From NCBI GenBank assembly GCA_032622095.1, contig CP136066.1:203816978-203880977 (forward strand): a stretch of DNA of 64,000 nucleotides, read 5' to 3'. The notes beneath the pieces are model-generated. The model searched no databases. It saw only the letters and a list, made by a program, of their open reading frames with translations, and was not told the origin of the DNA. The stretch comes from Siphonodentalium dalli. Lineage: Eukaryota; Mollusca; Scaphopoda; Gadilida; Siphonodentaliidae. Positions within the stretch are counted from its first letter, which is position 1. Every line of letters begins with the position of its first letter. Below are positions 46,742-58,311 of the stretch, piece after piece. The translations under genes were made by a program, and so were the position numbers.

Positions 46742-46840
46742 CTGTGATTTGGCAAATTCTATAACATTGAAGCCAACATTATTGAGCAGAGCTAAAGAAT
46801 ACGGTGTTAATCCTGACTCCACACTTCTCCACATCTGGTC
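46742..46840 (-). CDS. CPSF2: CPSF2 coding exon 7
   Basis: Encodes [20 protein letters not shown] then [13 protein letters not shown] (about residues 251-283), in phase 0 at both ends. The match to the family (DQIWR..., [20 protein letters not shown]) is clear. The acceptor is TTTTTGCAG and the donor is GTATG. A family C mobile element ends at about 46719, only about 20 bases past the donor, so the donor has little private intron sequence. Confidence 0.95.
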
Positions 46841-46856
46841 CTGCAAAAACAAAAAT

Positions 46857-47195
46857 CATTTAATCACATAATTAGCCCCTAAACACGGCCTCATATATTT
46901 TAGTAAGACACACATGTATTATCGGCATGCGCAGTGTAATAAGAGCTTAGCGCAATGCCGGAATTTTATTATTATGTTAATTAGAATATAATTATGATAT
47001 TCGATTTGCGTTGGGTTATTTATTGCTGACTGCGAGATAAACATGGGTGATAAGAGTGGTTGAACAATTTTGTCAACATGAAAAGACACATTTAAAATTT
47101 AAAACTATATTTTTTCTTCACTTCCTTTTTGGTTGTGATAAGGAAATCAATATTAGTTATTTTAACACCAGCCTTTTCGAGATCGTTTACGCTTG
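46857..47195 (+). repeat. ~340-bp repeat, copy 1 (beside exon 6)
   Basis: ATCACATAATTAGCCCCTAA ... TTGGTTGTGATAAGGAAATC, matching 48010-48370 in the same orientation. Class unknown. Confidence 0.8.
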
Positions 47196-47273
47196 CTAAA
47201 ATGTGAGTATGTATAGCATTAACCACTAGGCTATCCAGCTCCCAATACATAGTATAGATGAAGGCAAACATAC

Positions 47274-47362
47274 CAGCAACTGAGCTAATTCAAGCATTCG
47301 TCCAGCAGTATCAACAGCAATTAGAACATTACCATCATTCCTCATGGTTTTTAATATAGTAG
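47274..47362 (-). CDS. CPSF2: CPSF2 coding exon 6
   Basis: Encodes [20 protein letters not shown] then [10 protein letters not shown] (about residues 221-250). [19 protein letters not shown] is a conserved CPSF2 block near the start of the beta-CASP domain. The acceptor is TATTTCAG and the donor is GTATG. This 89-bp exon sits between two direct copies of an approximately 340-bp repeat (46857-47195 and 48010-48370). Confidence 0.94.
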
Positions 47363-48009
47363 CTGAAATACAAATATATATATGATATTATCTACCATTT
47401 CCTAGGAAATTCCCTGATACAATTGGCGATAATGAATTGGCGATAAAAACATCCATATCGTTACTGCAGTTGCGATACAAGGCGCTCGTGACGTCGTTGA
47501 CTGGTTCAAAAACATGAATGAACTGACGTCACATCAATTGCGTGAAAAATCAAGACGACATTCTAACGTATATTCTTGCGTACTATAAACAAATAGTTCC
47601 TAGGTTTTAACATTATTTTATTGCCTACCATCATGGGTGTTAGGGTATGACATATCACAAAGTAACTAATATTCAGTATTTATTATAAATTATATAAAAC
47701 ATGCAGGTGTAAGAGATTTTTTCCATTGAATTCCATTAGGCATATTCGCGTGAACTTGCAGGTTGGGAGAATTTAGCAAAGTGAGCTAATCGCGTGACAC
47801 AGCAACCTTTGCAAGTTGGGAGAATTTACTCAAGAAAGCTAATCGTCGGACACAAATCCAACAATTTTGGCATTTAAGAAACTGTTAACATGTAATTTGT
47901 GCAGTGAATTCTGTCACACCAATGGTAGATAAATGTCGCCTCGTCGCTATATGGCCACGAAAACTAGCCTTGTTGCGATACATGAATCGATAGCGACACA
48001 TTGTGTAAA
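47363..48009. other. CPSF2 intron 5, repeat-poor part
   Basis: No element recognised. Two short direct repeats of GCAAGTTGGGAGAATTTA-type sequence at about 47758 and 47813. Confidence 0.5.
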
Positions 48010-48370
48010 TAACACATATTTATCACATAATTAGCCCCATAACCCGGCATCATATTTTTTAGGATGACACAGGTGTATTAACGGCATGCGCTGTGATGTA
48101 AGAGCTTAGCGCAATAATATTGATCAATGTTATCATTATGCTAATTAGAATATAATTATGATATTCAATTTGTGTTGGATTATTTAGTGTTGACTGTAAT
48201 ATAAACATGGGTGATAATGGTGGTTGAACAATTTTGTCATCATGATAAAACATATTTAAAACGGAACTATATTTCTTCTTGAAGGTGTCTTTACTTCCTT
48301 TTTGGTTGTGATAAGGAAATCAATATTAATTTGTTTTAACCCCACCCATTTTGAGATCGATTTCATTTGC
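48010..48370 (+). repeat. ~340-bp repeat, copy 2 (other side of exon 6)
   Basis: Same sequence as 46857-47195 with substitutions and a short extra segment (CTTGAAGGTGTCTTT). The two copies bracket exon 6. Confidence 0.8.
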
Positions 48371-48661
48371 TAAAATGTAAGTATGTGATAAAAAGGATTT
48401 CTAAATTCGTCGAAATGCTATACGAAATTTATTAGCCTTGTCCACTAAATTCGATTCGATATTAAATAACTAAAACCTAAGCTCGACTCGAATAAAATTT
48501 AGTGCACTCAGTTAATAAATTTTGTATAGAATTCCAACTGTTTAGAGATCCTCTATGTAGGAGTAAAATGACAGTACTAATAATAATGAAGATGTATATT
48601 CCAACTTTTCTCAGGCCTCCTCACATGGTCCCGAAACCCTGCGCATTAGGAATGGGAGATA

Positions 48662-49890
48662 TAACCGGTGCACTGGTGAATCGAGATACAGAATGCTGAG
48701 ATACATGTATCGTATAGGGTCATATAATATTGTGTATCCCAATATGACCTGGTGAATCGAGATACAGAATGCTGAGATACATGTATCGTATAGGGTCATA
48801 TAATATCATGTACCCCGATATGACCTGGTGAATCGAGATACAGAATGCTGAGATACATGTATCGTATAGGGTCATATAATATTGTGTATCCCAATATGAC
48901 CTGGTGAATCGAGATACAGAATGCTGAGATACATGTATCGTATAGGGTCATATAATATTGTGTATCCCAATATGACCTGGTGAATCGAGATACAGAATGC
49001 TGAGATACATGTATCGTATAGGGTCATATAATATTGTGTATCCCAATATGACCTGGTGAATCGAGATACAGAATGCTGAGATACATGTATCGTATAGGGT
49101 CATATAATATTGTGTATCCCAATATGACCTGGTGAATCGAGATACAGAATGCTGAGATACATGTATTGTATAGGGTCATATAATATTGTGTATCCCAATA
49201 TGACCTGGTGAATCGAGATACAGAATGCTGAGATACATGTATTGTATAGGGTCATATAATATTGTGTATCCCAATATGACCTGGTGAATCGAGATACAGA
49301 ATGCTGAGATACATGTATTGTATAGGGTCATATTATATTGTGTATCCCAATATGACCTGGTGAATCGAGATACAGAATGCTGAGATACATGTATGGTATA
49401 GGGTCATATAATATTGTGTATCCCAATATGACCTGGTGAATCGAGATACAGAATGCTGAGATACATGTATCGTACAGGGTCATATAATATTGTGTATCCC
49501 AATATGACCTGGTGAATCGAGATACAGAAAGCTGAGATACATGTATTGTATAGGGTCATATAATATTGTGTATCCCAATATGACCTGGGTGAATCGAGAT
49601 ACAGAATGCTGAGATACATGTATTGTATACGGTCATATAATATTGTGTATCCCAATATGACCTGGTGAATCGAGATACAGAATGCTGAGATACATGTATT
49701 GTATAGGGTCATATAATATTGTGTATCCCAATATGACCTGGTGAATCGAGATACAGAATGCTGAGATACATGTATTGTATAGGGTCATATAATATTGTGT
49801 ATCCCAATATGACCTGGTGAATCGAGATACAGAATGCTGAGATACATGTATTGTATAGGGTCATATAATATTGTGTATCCCAATATGCCC
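48662..49890. repeat. 76-bp satellite array in CPSF2 intron 5
   Basis: About 16 copies of GACCTGGTGAATCGAGATAC ... ATACATGTATCGTATAGGGT ... TGTATCCCAATAT. Very uniform; units toward the right have TTGTATAG instead of TCGTATAG. Confidence 0.92.
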
Positions 49891-50206
49891 AATGCTGTTT
49901 GAACTGTGACCATTTGTATCTTCTACTGTGTACTTTTAGGCGCCTGATAAGAGTCATGGGTGAAATTTTTGGTTGAAATCAATAATAGTGATGATGGCAA
50001 TTTCCATCTGTCTTTTTACCAAACAATAGTTATACTTTGGCCATTTTCACCAACACGATTATTTGGCATCTCACATCAGTGTGCAAATGGCTTCATAACC
50101 GTTTTCTCAGAATTGGGAATAAAAGTGACTATTTCTCATTAGAACCACTTTGCCATTAAGCTACGTTTGACCCATCTTGTTGCCTAAAAAAAAACCCTAT
50201 AGTAAA

Positions 50207-50656
50207 GCTGATGGGGTTATTGTCACAAAGCTCCGATCACATTCGTAGCCAGCTTTTTAAATCGATCACAAATGTAGCCAGCTTTTCACCAGCGATCACA
50301 TTCGTAGCCAGCTTTTCTAATTCCATGCTTTATATATGGCGCGAAATATGACGTCATCGCGTGCATGACTAAATGTTGACGTCATGCTCCAGATATGACT
50401 TCGTTTATCAACTTATATTGGAATATAATTTGAGCATTCTAACGAAATTGATCGAAAATCTCAGGTTATTAGATAAACTAATATCAGATTAAAATTCAAG
50501 TTGTTTTTCATCCATCAACTCAGAAAAATTAGATTAACCTAATATGAAAAGCTGGCTACAAATGTGATCGTCATAGAACAGCTGGCTACATTTGTGTTCG
50601 TTTTAAAAAGCTGGCTACGAATGTGATCGATGCCTTGTGACAATGACTCCATCAGC
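50207..50656. mobile_element. 450-bp element with inverted motif arrays
   Basis: Ends GCTGATGGGGTTATTGTCAC and its near-complement. Flank TATAGTAAA on both sides (50198-50206, 50657-50665; the exact length is ambiguous by two bases). Inside each end, GATCACATTCGTAGCCAGC-type motifs occur three times, inverted between ends. A 9-bp duplication would suit a Mutator-like element; superfamily not certain. Lies in CPSF2 intron 5. Confidence 0.8.
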
Positions 50657-50849
50657 TATAGTAAAGCATCCAATCCTTCACAGGAGGAAGAACACTTATT
50701 TGCTCCCGCAATTCATAAATTCACAATGGGTTTGTTGACTTTGCATTTTTGGGCGTAGTATTTTTAGGATAGAACAGTACATAAATGTAAGGGGTATTTT
50801 TCCTGCTTTATCATAGAAGATCAGATGTGGGTAAAAACACATATCTTAC

Positions 50850-50965
50850 TCATGAGTTGCTCGTCTCGGAGTCGCCGCCTGGATTGGTTATAAGTTGCGT
50901 TGAATGAATCTGTTATCATTAGAGACGGGCGATTTATATTCTCCAAAACACAGCCATTCAAATGC
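50850..50965 (-). CDS. CPSF2: CPSF2 coding exon 5
   Basis: Encodes [20 protein letters not shown] then [18 protein letters not shown] (about residues 183-220). Compared with the CPSF2 family, [10 protein letters not shown] and the RRxxRDEQL run are expected here. The acceptor is TTTTTCAG and the donor is GTAAGA. The exon is too short to stand out as an open frame; it was found by reading for family motifs between exons 4 and 7. Confidence 0.94.
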
Positions 50966-52187
50966 CTGAAAAACATATGAAAATACCGATCACTTGATAG
51001 AACAACTGGGTACGAATATCAACAATGCAAACATGAAGTGAAAACAAAAAAACATTTTTCTTTGCATATTTTAGTTTGGCAGCTATTTTCAAGACTATTT
51101 TCTTTTATAAAAAAAATCACCCCAAAACTACATAATGTCTGAAAAGATGAATCAGTATCGAGTTCGAATATCTGCCAGATTATTGAAAACATGGTTGAAT
51201 AATATTTATGTTGTTTTATGTTCTTTTGGTCCTTCACACAATATAAAAATAGTTATGCAAATGGCTGCCAAAAACTAAAATATGATATGAAAAGTGTTTG
51301 ATTTTATTTCTTACAGACAGTCATAATTTCAGATGGTAGACTGAGTGCACACCCTAGTTGGGTTCATAGTCTAGATAATGCAGTGTTTTTTTTTTATATT
51401 TCCTGTAAAACTCTCTATCGACTGACCAGGACCGACCTAAAAAAATCTTGTTTCTTAAAACCCACTTTTTTACATAATTTGAACATATCTCTCATAGTGT
51501 GAGAGTGAACAGGTGTTATTATAGTAATATAGCATACATTGATTATAGAGGATGAACAGGTGTTGTTATAGTAATATAGCATACATTGATTATAGAGGAT
51601 AATAATTTTTCCCCTTCAAGTTGATATTTTGAAATTGAGATTTTTTTTTAATTCATGAATGGAGCACCTCCTTAAAAAGAAAAATTTGCTTGTCACATCA
51701 AACCTACTTTATCCAAGTTCTGACCACTTCATTTCTAAATATATAGAAACATGTTATTAATTCCACAATTTAATAAGTTAATGACAATCAAATGAAATTT
51801 TTTATAATTCATGCTTTCAATAATAGGTCTTTACCTTTAATCAGTCAGGTAATATGAGTTTGTCTTCTTTTTATACAAGACACACATATCATGAGAAACA
51901 ACCTTTCGAGGCTGTATAGTACCTTTGAATACTATTATATCCAAGCTTTGTATAAATCTGATGGTATTTGGGAACAATATTGACAGAAATTAGTTACTTG
52001 TTGACTAGGGCTGCACAGTATTTTGATATTTAGTCATATCTCGATATTGAATCTTACACCGTTTGGTCGATTCCAAAAAATGCAAATAGTCGATATATCG
52101 TCACCCGTGGTATTATTGTTGATATCGTACAGTTTCATCCTGAATGGGAAGATTATTATAAGCTCCATGCCTCCCACACAACGACAA
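50966..52187. other. CPSF2 intron 4, left part
   Basis: The 51502-51600 duplication and a hAT-like end at 52008 (TAGGGCTGCACAGTATTTTG). A weak complementary end lies near 52910, but the flanks do not match. Confidence 0.45.
51502..51600. repeat. Short tandem duplication (about 47 bp, two copies)
   Basis: GAACAGGTGTTATTATAGTA ... GATTATAGAGGAT, two near-identical copies in CPSF2 intron 4. Confidence 0.8.
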
Positions 52188-52195
52188 TGCAGAGC

Positions 52196-52329
52196 CAAGC
52201 CTTGAAATCGGTGTCTGTCATTTGCTGAATGAGGTTCCCAGAGGGTGAATTTGGAGCGGGCTAGCATCACTAAATTCACCTTCTGGGGACCTCATTCTGC
52301 AAATGACAGACACCCTATTTCAAGGCTTG
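52196..52329. mobile_element. 134-bp family C single-hairpin element
   Basis: CAAGCCTTGAAATCGGTGTC ... CCCTATTTCAAGGCTTG flanked by exact TGCAGAGC (52188-52195, 52330-52337). The smallest copy with an intact duplication. Confidence 0.87.
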
Positions 52330-52412
52330 TGCAGAGCCAACTGTGATATGGCAACAGTGTTGCATCAGATCTAATTACCTACCACTCTGCTGCGAGTATT
52401 TGCCAACACATA

Positions 52413-52625
52413 CAGTAATGCTCTAATTAATCGACCTCTTAACCAAAGCAGAATTATGGGTAACTTTTCAGGATTTAGTCGGAAATATGGCTTGTTGCCA
52501 TTCATCGGAAAGCTCTCGGCCAGAGCTTTCCGATGAATGGCAACAAGCCATATTTCCAACTAAATCCTGAAAAGTTACCCATAATTCTGCTTTGGTTAAG
52601 AGGTCGATTAATTAGAGCATTACTG
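52413..52625. mobile_element. Family A palindromic element in CPSF2 intron 4
   Basis: 213 bp, TA flanks (52411-52412, 52626-52627), arms nearly identical, loop CGGCC. One of the best preserved copies. Confidence 0.9.
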
Positions 52626-52975
52626 TAGCTTTGTTTATAATTAGGCCTATCAAGTGGCCAACACGTCAGGTGGAAACTGTTCCGTTGACGTTAAAATCAT
52701 AGCCTTTATATTCTGGACATTATTTTCAGGAGACACATTTTAAATCGAGACCTTGCAAATAATTAAAGTTAATGAAATCAACAGTAATCAGGAACTTCTT
52801 TCAAACATGAATATGTATGATGTACTTAACAGTAAAGTTTATCTTTTTATGTGGTACATGACAGACGATATTTAGTCATACCGCGATATCATTTTTCATA
52901 CCCTAGTTGGTATTAAACTACAAATATTGTTGACATGTCTGACATATCATTGGTCATCAACAACATAGATCTAAC

Positions 52976-53105
52976 CTTTCTTTTTTGTGGTTGTAATCGA
53001 GGCCATATATAATTTCTTCTTCGCCATCTTTAACTATTTTCCATATTGTTCCTCCAATCATGTGACCAGCTGGGAGTGGAGTTATCTGTATGCCATGACC
53101 TTTAC
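52976..53105 (-). CDS. CPSF2: CPSF2 coding exon 4
   Basis: Encodes about residues 139-182, including [20 protein letters not shown] and [15 protein letters not shown]. The [11 protein letters not shown] block (about residues 150-160) is the most diagnostic CPSF2 signature in the window. The acceptor is TTTTGTTAG and the donor is GTTAG, a slightly unusual but valid GT donor. Phase is continuous with exons 3 and 5. Intron 4 on its downstream side holds a family C and a family A element. Confidence 0.95.
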
Positions 53106-54122
53106 CTAACAAAAGAAATGACATTATTATATGATCATTAATTTTCTCCCGCGAACCCCACAGTAATTGATTGGCCTGGCCGGGTTGATAAATCATGATA
53201 TTAACCCGGCGCGGAGTTAATAACAAAATATGTGCTACGTCATGCGTAAGAGGTGGCTGTCCAATCACGTTACGCATAGCTTTGCAACCAGCCAATCAAA
53301 ATTGCTCATAAATAACTCATTTGTCGGAAGAGAGTTTCAGTAAATCTGCTACGGCCTCTGTGAATATTAACTTCCTCGGGTTGATAAATCCTCATGTCAA
53401 CATCGAAACCATGCAACAAATGTATAATATTAACTCTTTCTCAGGCCTTTAGATTAGCCTAATTTGGGGACATTTCGGGAAACCGCGGGGGTTGGTTCGG
53501 AAGGGGGGGTACCCCCTTTTGACTATAGGGGGTCCGGGGAGAATTTTTTTTAAACGTAAGCCTAAAATGGAATCTATCTGGTTGGTTCTGAAGCATTCAG
53601 CATGTTATATTACCCTTATATTTTCAAGTTTTGTAAGTTACAATCTGATATTTATTGGATCATTTGACATCAACAAAGCCATTTTATAGATGTATGGTGC
53701 TTGAAATTTCTCCAAGCAGTCCACCAACATACTGATCATGGGTATTGCCAATTAAAATTTAATTTAATGTGAACCTGAAAAAAGTTAGAAAGTTGATATG
53801 TTGTGGTCAAATGAAGCAATATAGTAATAGTTTATTAATAGTATATAAACACACAAACAGGTCATAAAAAGGGTGAAAATATTTAATGAAAATTTAAATC
53901 CAGAAAGTTCAAATACGCTCATCAACAAACAGATATATTATATTAAGTTACAGTTGCCAAAACTGACTGTACAGGTATATCTTATCTAAAAGTCATTACA
54001 CAATTACTTAGATCAAGTTGATCATAAACACTGCGTGTGTTGAGCAACAGAATCAGTATTTCCTTTATTTTGAACTAATAACAAGTAACTACTGTAACTA
54101 CTAAACTAGGCAAAACTGATGT
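53106..54122. other. CPSF2 intron 3, left part
   Basis: G-rich fragment at 53460-53540 with GGGGGGGTACCCCC; otherwise unique-looking. Confidence 0.5.
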
Positions 54123-54470
54123 TTTAAAGGGGTACTGGACACTAAATATTGCCATTTATTTTATGGGACCATCTCATATTATACCCAACAAGATTTATAC
54201 AGCCAACAAATGAATAAATTGAGCAATGAATGAGTGCCATATACACTCATGTGCTTTAAGAATAACTCATTTTCATTAAAATTATCTTGTTTCCATTTTT
54301 TCAAAGAGCACCTGTATGAGTGTATTTTGCAATCATCCATGGCATAAATTTATCCATATGTTGCATACATTCTGTTGGATATAATATGAGATAGTCCCAT
54401 AATGATAAATCATAAAAATTAAAATGCCCAAATTTAGTGTTCTTAATGACTTCATTACCCTTTAAAGACA
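54123..54470. mobile_element. Palindromic element with TTTAAAGGG ends
   Basis: TTTAAAGGGGTACTGGACAC at the left and TTACCCTTTAAA at the right. The inner arms ATGGGACCATCTCATATTAT and ATAATATGAGATAGTCCCAT pair. Might also be a TTAA-type element. Confidence 0.65.
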
Positions 54471-55176
54471 CAGTTGGCCTTGGCGGTGGGTATCCTGTGA
54501 AAATATCTCCACCCGTCCAAAACAGCTACAAACAGAAACTACATCAAAATGTAGATAGACTTTGTCCGTATACAAATAAGAAATATCGCACAAACAGTAT
54601 CTTATGGTCATATGTTTGACCATTGTTATGTAAACAAAGGCGTAAAAAGTTACTTTTCTGGTGTTTGTTTATATTATGATGGTAAACATAAAGAGCGTTC
54701 TTTGTTGGTGAATACCTGATATGGAACTAATAAAGAGCGTTTATGCCATTTGTGTGTGATTAGCCAGTAGCATTGTGCTGTCTTCTGTAACACAATCAGG
54801 CTATTGCTTAGGTAAAATATAGTAGGTCTTTATGATAACATGCTGTTTACGCGATGGTCATGGTATATATGAACGGAACTGTATGCGTTTTACTGTTTTT
54901 TCTGTTTACGGTGTTTGGAACAAATATGAATATTTTCGACCATTAAGGCTGCACGTGCCTTTAATGTTTCACTGTAACTAATGTAACTTAATATGTCTGT
55001 TTTTGTTGAAGTCCTTGTCAAATATATTTATAATTTCATTGATGGATGTGTTGTCCAAATGGAGTGGAAGCATGCGTATTCTAATTAGTTTATCAAGAGT
55101 CTCATCTTTTGTCGATCCCTGATGTTTTCCCAGTAACAATTGCATTTGGCTGAAACCTCTCTCGGAAATGGCATTA

Positions 55177-55582
55177 GAGCAGGCCTTTATATTGGTCTAA
55201 TTTGGGGATATCGGACATGGCGTGCCGACCATGGTTCGTCACGTCGTGAGAAAATTTTTAAATCTAAACCCGTGAAATGCAATATCTTGCATGGCTTCTA
55301 ACAGGACATATATCTCGCAATGAAATATATTTCCATCCTGTACTAGTTTAATTGAAGTTTTATTACATTTCTGAAAAAATTTCATCACTTTAATAAATCC
55401 TGCCCTTTTAAATAGATTTGACATATGATATATATCCAATTTTAGATTGTGTAATTGTATAAAAAAAAAATATATATATATTTTTTTTTCTTCTTCTAAT
55501 TTTTTATTTTATTTGGGGACATCTCTTTAATTTGGGGACATCGTTAAACGCCGTGAATTTGGGGTAATTTAAAGGCCTGCTC
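55177..55582. mobile_element. Element with GAGCAGGCCTTTA ends
   Basis: Inverted ends GAGCAGGCCTTTA ... TAAAGGCCTGCTC around AATTTGGGGA(C/T)AT repeats. Another start of this kind (CTCAGGCCTTTAGATTAGCC) lies at 53438. Confidence 0.6.
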
Positions 55583-55794
55583 TTTCTATACTAAATACTC
55601 ATTGGCCTAAGTCGTTTGTTGAACTCATTATCTGCACCAATATATATGAATCCTTCTGCGCTTTTATGTTTATGTCTGTCGTCTGCTGATGTATCCTGAA
55701 TATCCCTCCAAATTAGTAATGAACCATTCCAATTTACACTTTTATAACTGGGTGGAAGAATCCATTTAGTAAAGAAAGGATTAAGGAGTCGAAA
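55583..55794 (-). mobile_element. Type V element in CPSF2 intron 3
   Basis: CTTTCTATACTAAATACTCA ... CCATTTAGTAAAGAAAGGATTAA. The left terminus abuts the foldback at 55177-55582. Confidence 0.65.
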
Positions 55795-56822
55795 AACCCT
55801 ATGTACAAAAGAACGCAGTGCCTGATATTAACATTTATTATATACTTGCCCATGAATTATAAGGTTTTAGCAGTGAGATATAAGTGATATCCCACTAGTG
55901 AGATATCGATTTCTCCCACCCCCTAAACACTTTAGCACAGGCAGCCAGTGTGAGATAGCTGGGTGAGATTTCCCTGTCTCACATAACACGTGACCATCTA
56001 TCTCACACCACCCACGTGACTGCTTTACCTATTTAATTAAGAGCCGGAACTAATTTAACTATCCGTCATCATGTTTTGTGTGAATTAAAACAGATAAAAA
56101 CAATGGCGACCAACCAGTTACGCTTCACGATTCAAGTAAATAAATACGGACGAATTCGTGGACGCTAATACAAATGGTGATAAGCCTCAACTGTTAATCA
56201 CGAAAAACCTTCAACATAACCTCACTTGTAGACACAGAGTTGCATATATAACATGAAATATAAACGACTAATTTGCGAACATATTCCATAAAACGGAAGA
56301 GCCCAAGCGAAACTGGTACCACTGGCATATTTCGTAACAGGTAAACAATAGCCGCTTCACAAATGACGAACGAAATAATTCCACATTCGAACAGTTGTCA
56401 TCGTTGCAATAAATCGTCGAACGCGTCTAACTAACATTTGTCTGTCATATATTCACATGTTTCCTTTTCTAAATGGTATCGATATGGTCATTTCCGATGA
56501 CAAACACGATTAGTCCAGTTGTATATACTTCATATCAATACGCGCGTTTCTGGGAATTTATGCAGGTGCAACGATGTGACGCATCCATGTCGTTTTCACA
56601 AGACCGTGTCGATTTCACTCTAACGTATTAACCCTGCGCGCACGGGTAACGCGCTTTGTTTATAGAGTATATACCATTGGTATATACCGACATCATCCCA
56701 GTTAATCACGAATATCGCATCAGATTTCTCTCCAGATATACCGTTACGAAGCTACTGGAATGTGCCAAAGATTGGTATAAAACAAAAAATCGGAATGTGG
56801 CTCTTGGGTTGGGAGAAAAATG
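55795..56822. other. CPSF2 intron 3, middle
   Basis: Repeats of GTGAGATA / TCTCAC around 55870-56010; otherwise unique-looking, no frame of note. Confidence 0.5.
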
Positions 56823-56970
56823 ATCCATCATGACCTGGGGTGTGTGATGGAAAAATCTCACCCTCGGGGCCAGATATTTGGTCCGGACACTCGGCAAGCC
56901 TCGTGTCCGGCCCAAATATCTGGCCCCTCGGGTGAGATTTTTCCATCCCACACCCCAGGTCATGATGGAT
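56823..56970. repeat. 148-bp foldback in CPSF2 intron 3
   Basis: ATCCATCATGACCTGGGGTG and its complement bound near-perfect arms that include TCTCACCCTCGGGGCCAGAT. The centre is about ACTCGGCAAGCCTCGTGT. More GC-rich than its surroundings. Confidence 0.8.
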
Positions 56971-57247
56971 AATATTAATCTCACTGGTATTATTGCGCCG
57001 TATGGATCCTCATGTGTGTAGTCGGTTATACTTCATAGTGAATGATTTCCTGCACACATCATGTACTGACATTCATTGGGGGCCATCGGCAAGTAACGAA
57101 AGTATATACTAAATACAAAATCTAAACTTTTTGAGTGTTTTAAATATGGGACTATTTTTTTGGGCGTAATGTGTCAGCTTGAAATTTCTGATGTATTGAC
57201 ATTCATTGGGGGCCATAGGCAAGTAACTAAAGTATATAATAAACAGA

Positions 57248-57400
57248 ATATCCACACTTTTTCAGTGGATATGGGTTAAATCTCATTCGTGATGACAAAA
57301 CATTTGAATTTCCACTCGTGGCTTTAGCCACAAGTGGAAATTCAATGTTTTGTCATCACTCATGAGATATAACCCATATCCACTGAAAAAGTGTGGATAT
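57248..57400. repeat. 153-bp foldback in CPSF2 intron 3
   Basis: ATATCCACACTTTTTCAGTG and its complement; arms continue through GATGACAAAACATTTGAATT to the loop CTTTA. Preceded by two direct copies of GACATTCATTGGGGGCCAT (57069, 57197). Confidence 0.8.
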
Positions 57401-57911
57401 CCTCTATCTATCAATAATTCTTTAAATTAAGCTTTCTGGTTCATATTTCTGTACATATCGATTATTGTTATACACTTTAAAAACCTTCAATTGACTGGAA
57501 GAAATAAAGATATATTAATCCACTTATGTATGTTTACAGTTATAATATAATGCTTAAAAAGACTCTCTACCACTCCCCGGCAATATTTCCAACAACAATG
57601 TTCAGTCCTTCCCAAGAGAAAAATGCAGCAAGAAAAATACCCGTAATATAATCAAACAAAATATAGTTATGGGATAGACCATAATAGAATTGAGACAGAA
57701 AAGGATCAAAATAAATCTTCAAATAGTTCAATATTGAATCAATGATTACATTCACCATAATCCTGTTGCAAATTATAGTACCCGTGAATTGAAAATTTCA
57801 TGTGTGTATGGTGTGTATGGGTGTGTATGGGTGTGTATGGGTGTGAGAGCAATCACTCCTGTCTCAAAGGAAGGACTAGATCAACAACAAAAAATACCTA
57901 TAAAATTTGTT

Positions 57912-58311
57912 TTAACCCTTTACCCAACAGAACGGCCGTGTGCCAATGCATTCTCTTATATATGCGAGTCGACCATAGGTCGCCTCGCATATATAAGAGA
58001 ATGCATTGGCTTAACACATTAAAAATTATAAAATTGTTAAAGAATGTAAGAAAAAATGGTAAAAAGTGTTAAAAAAAGATTTTTTTTAGGCCAATGCATT
58101 CTCTTATATATGCGAGGCGACCTATGGTCGACTCGCATATATAAGAGAATGCATTGGCACAGGGCATAACTGTAACTATCACAATGTGGTCAAGGAGCCG
58201 GTTCCAATGATATCCATATTTGTATGGTTCTATTGAGACAGACCGAAGATATTTTAGGCTGTTGAATCTTTATTTGGCCGGTTTTGGCCGGTTTGTTGGG
58301 TAAAGGGTTAT
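57912..58311 (+). mobile_element. Type I TTAA element in CPSF2 intron 3
   Basis: A full copy with H modules at about 57942-58012 and 58090-58160. The right flank reads TTAT instead of TTAA, probably a later substitution. Confidence 0.83.

Noticed and set aside
48662-49890. Possible CRISPR-like array
   Set aside because: Units are contiguous with no unique spacers, and the setting is a eukaryotic intron. The same holds for the 48-, 49- and 59-bp arrays.
52008-52915. A complete hAT element enclosing family C and family A copies
   Set aside because: One end looks like hAT (TAGGGCTGCAC), but the 8-mers beyond the two putative ends do not match and the right end is weak.
53492-53689. 65-residue frame in CPSF2 intron 3
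   Set aside because: Starts in a G-rich repeat fragment and is on the strand opposite to the gene; no family features.
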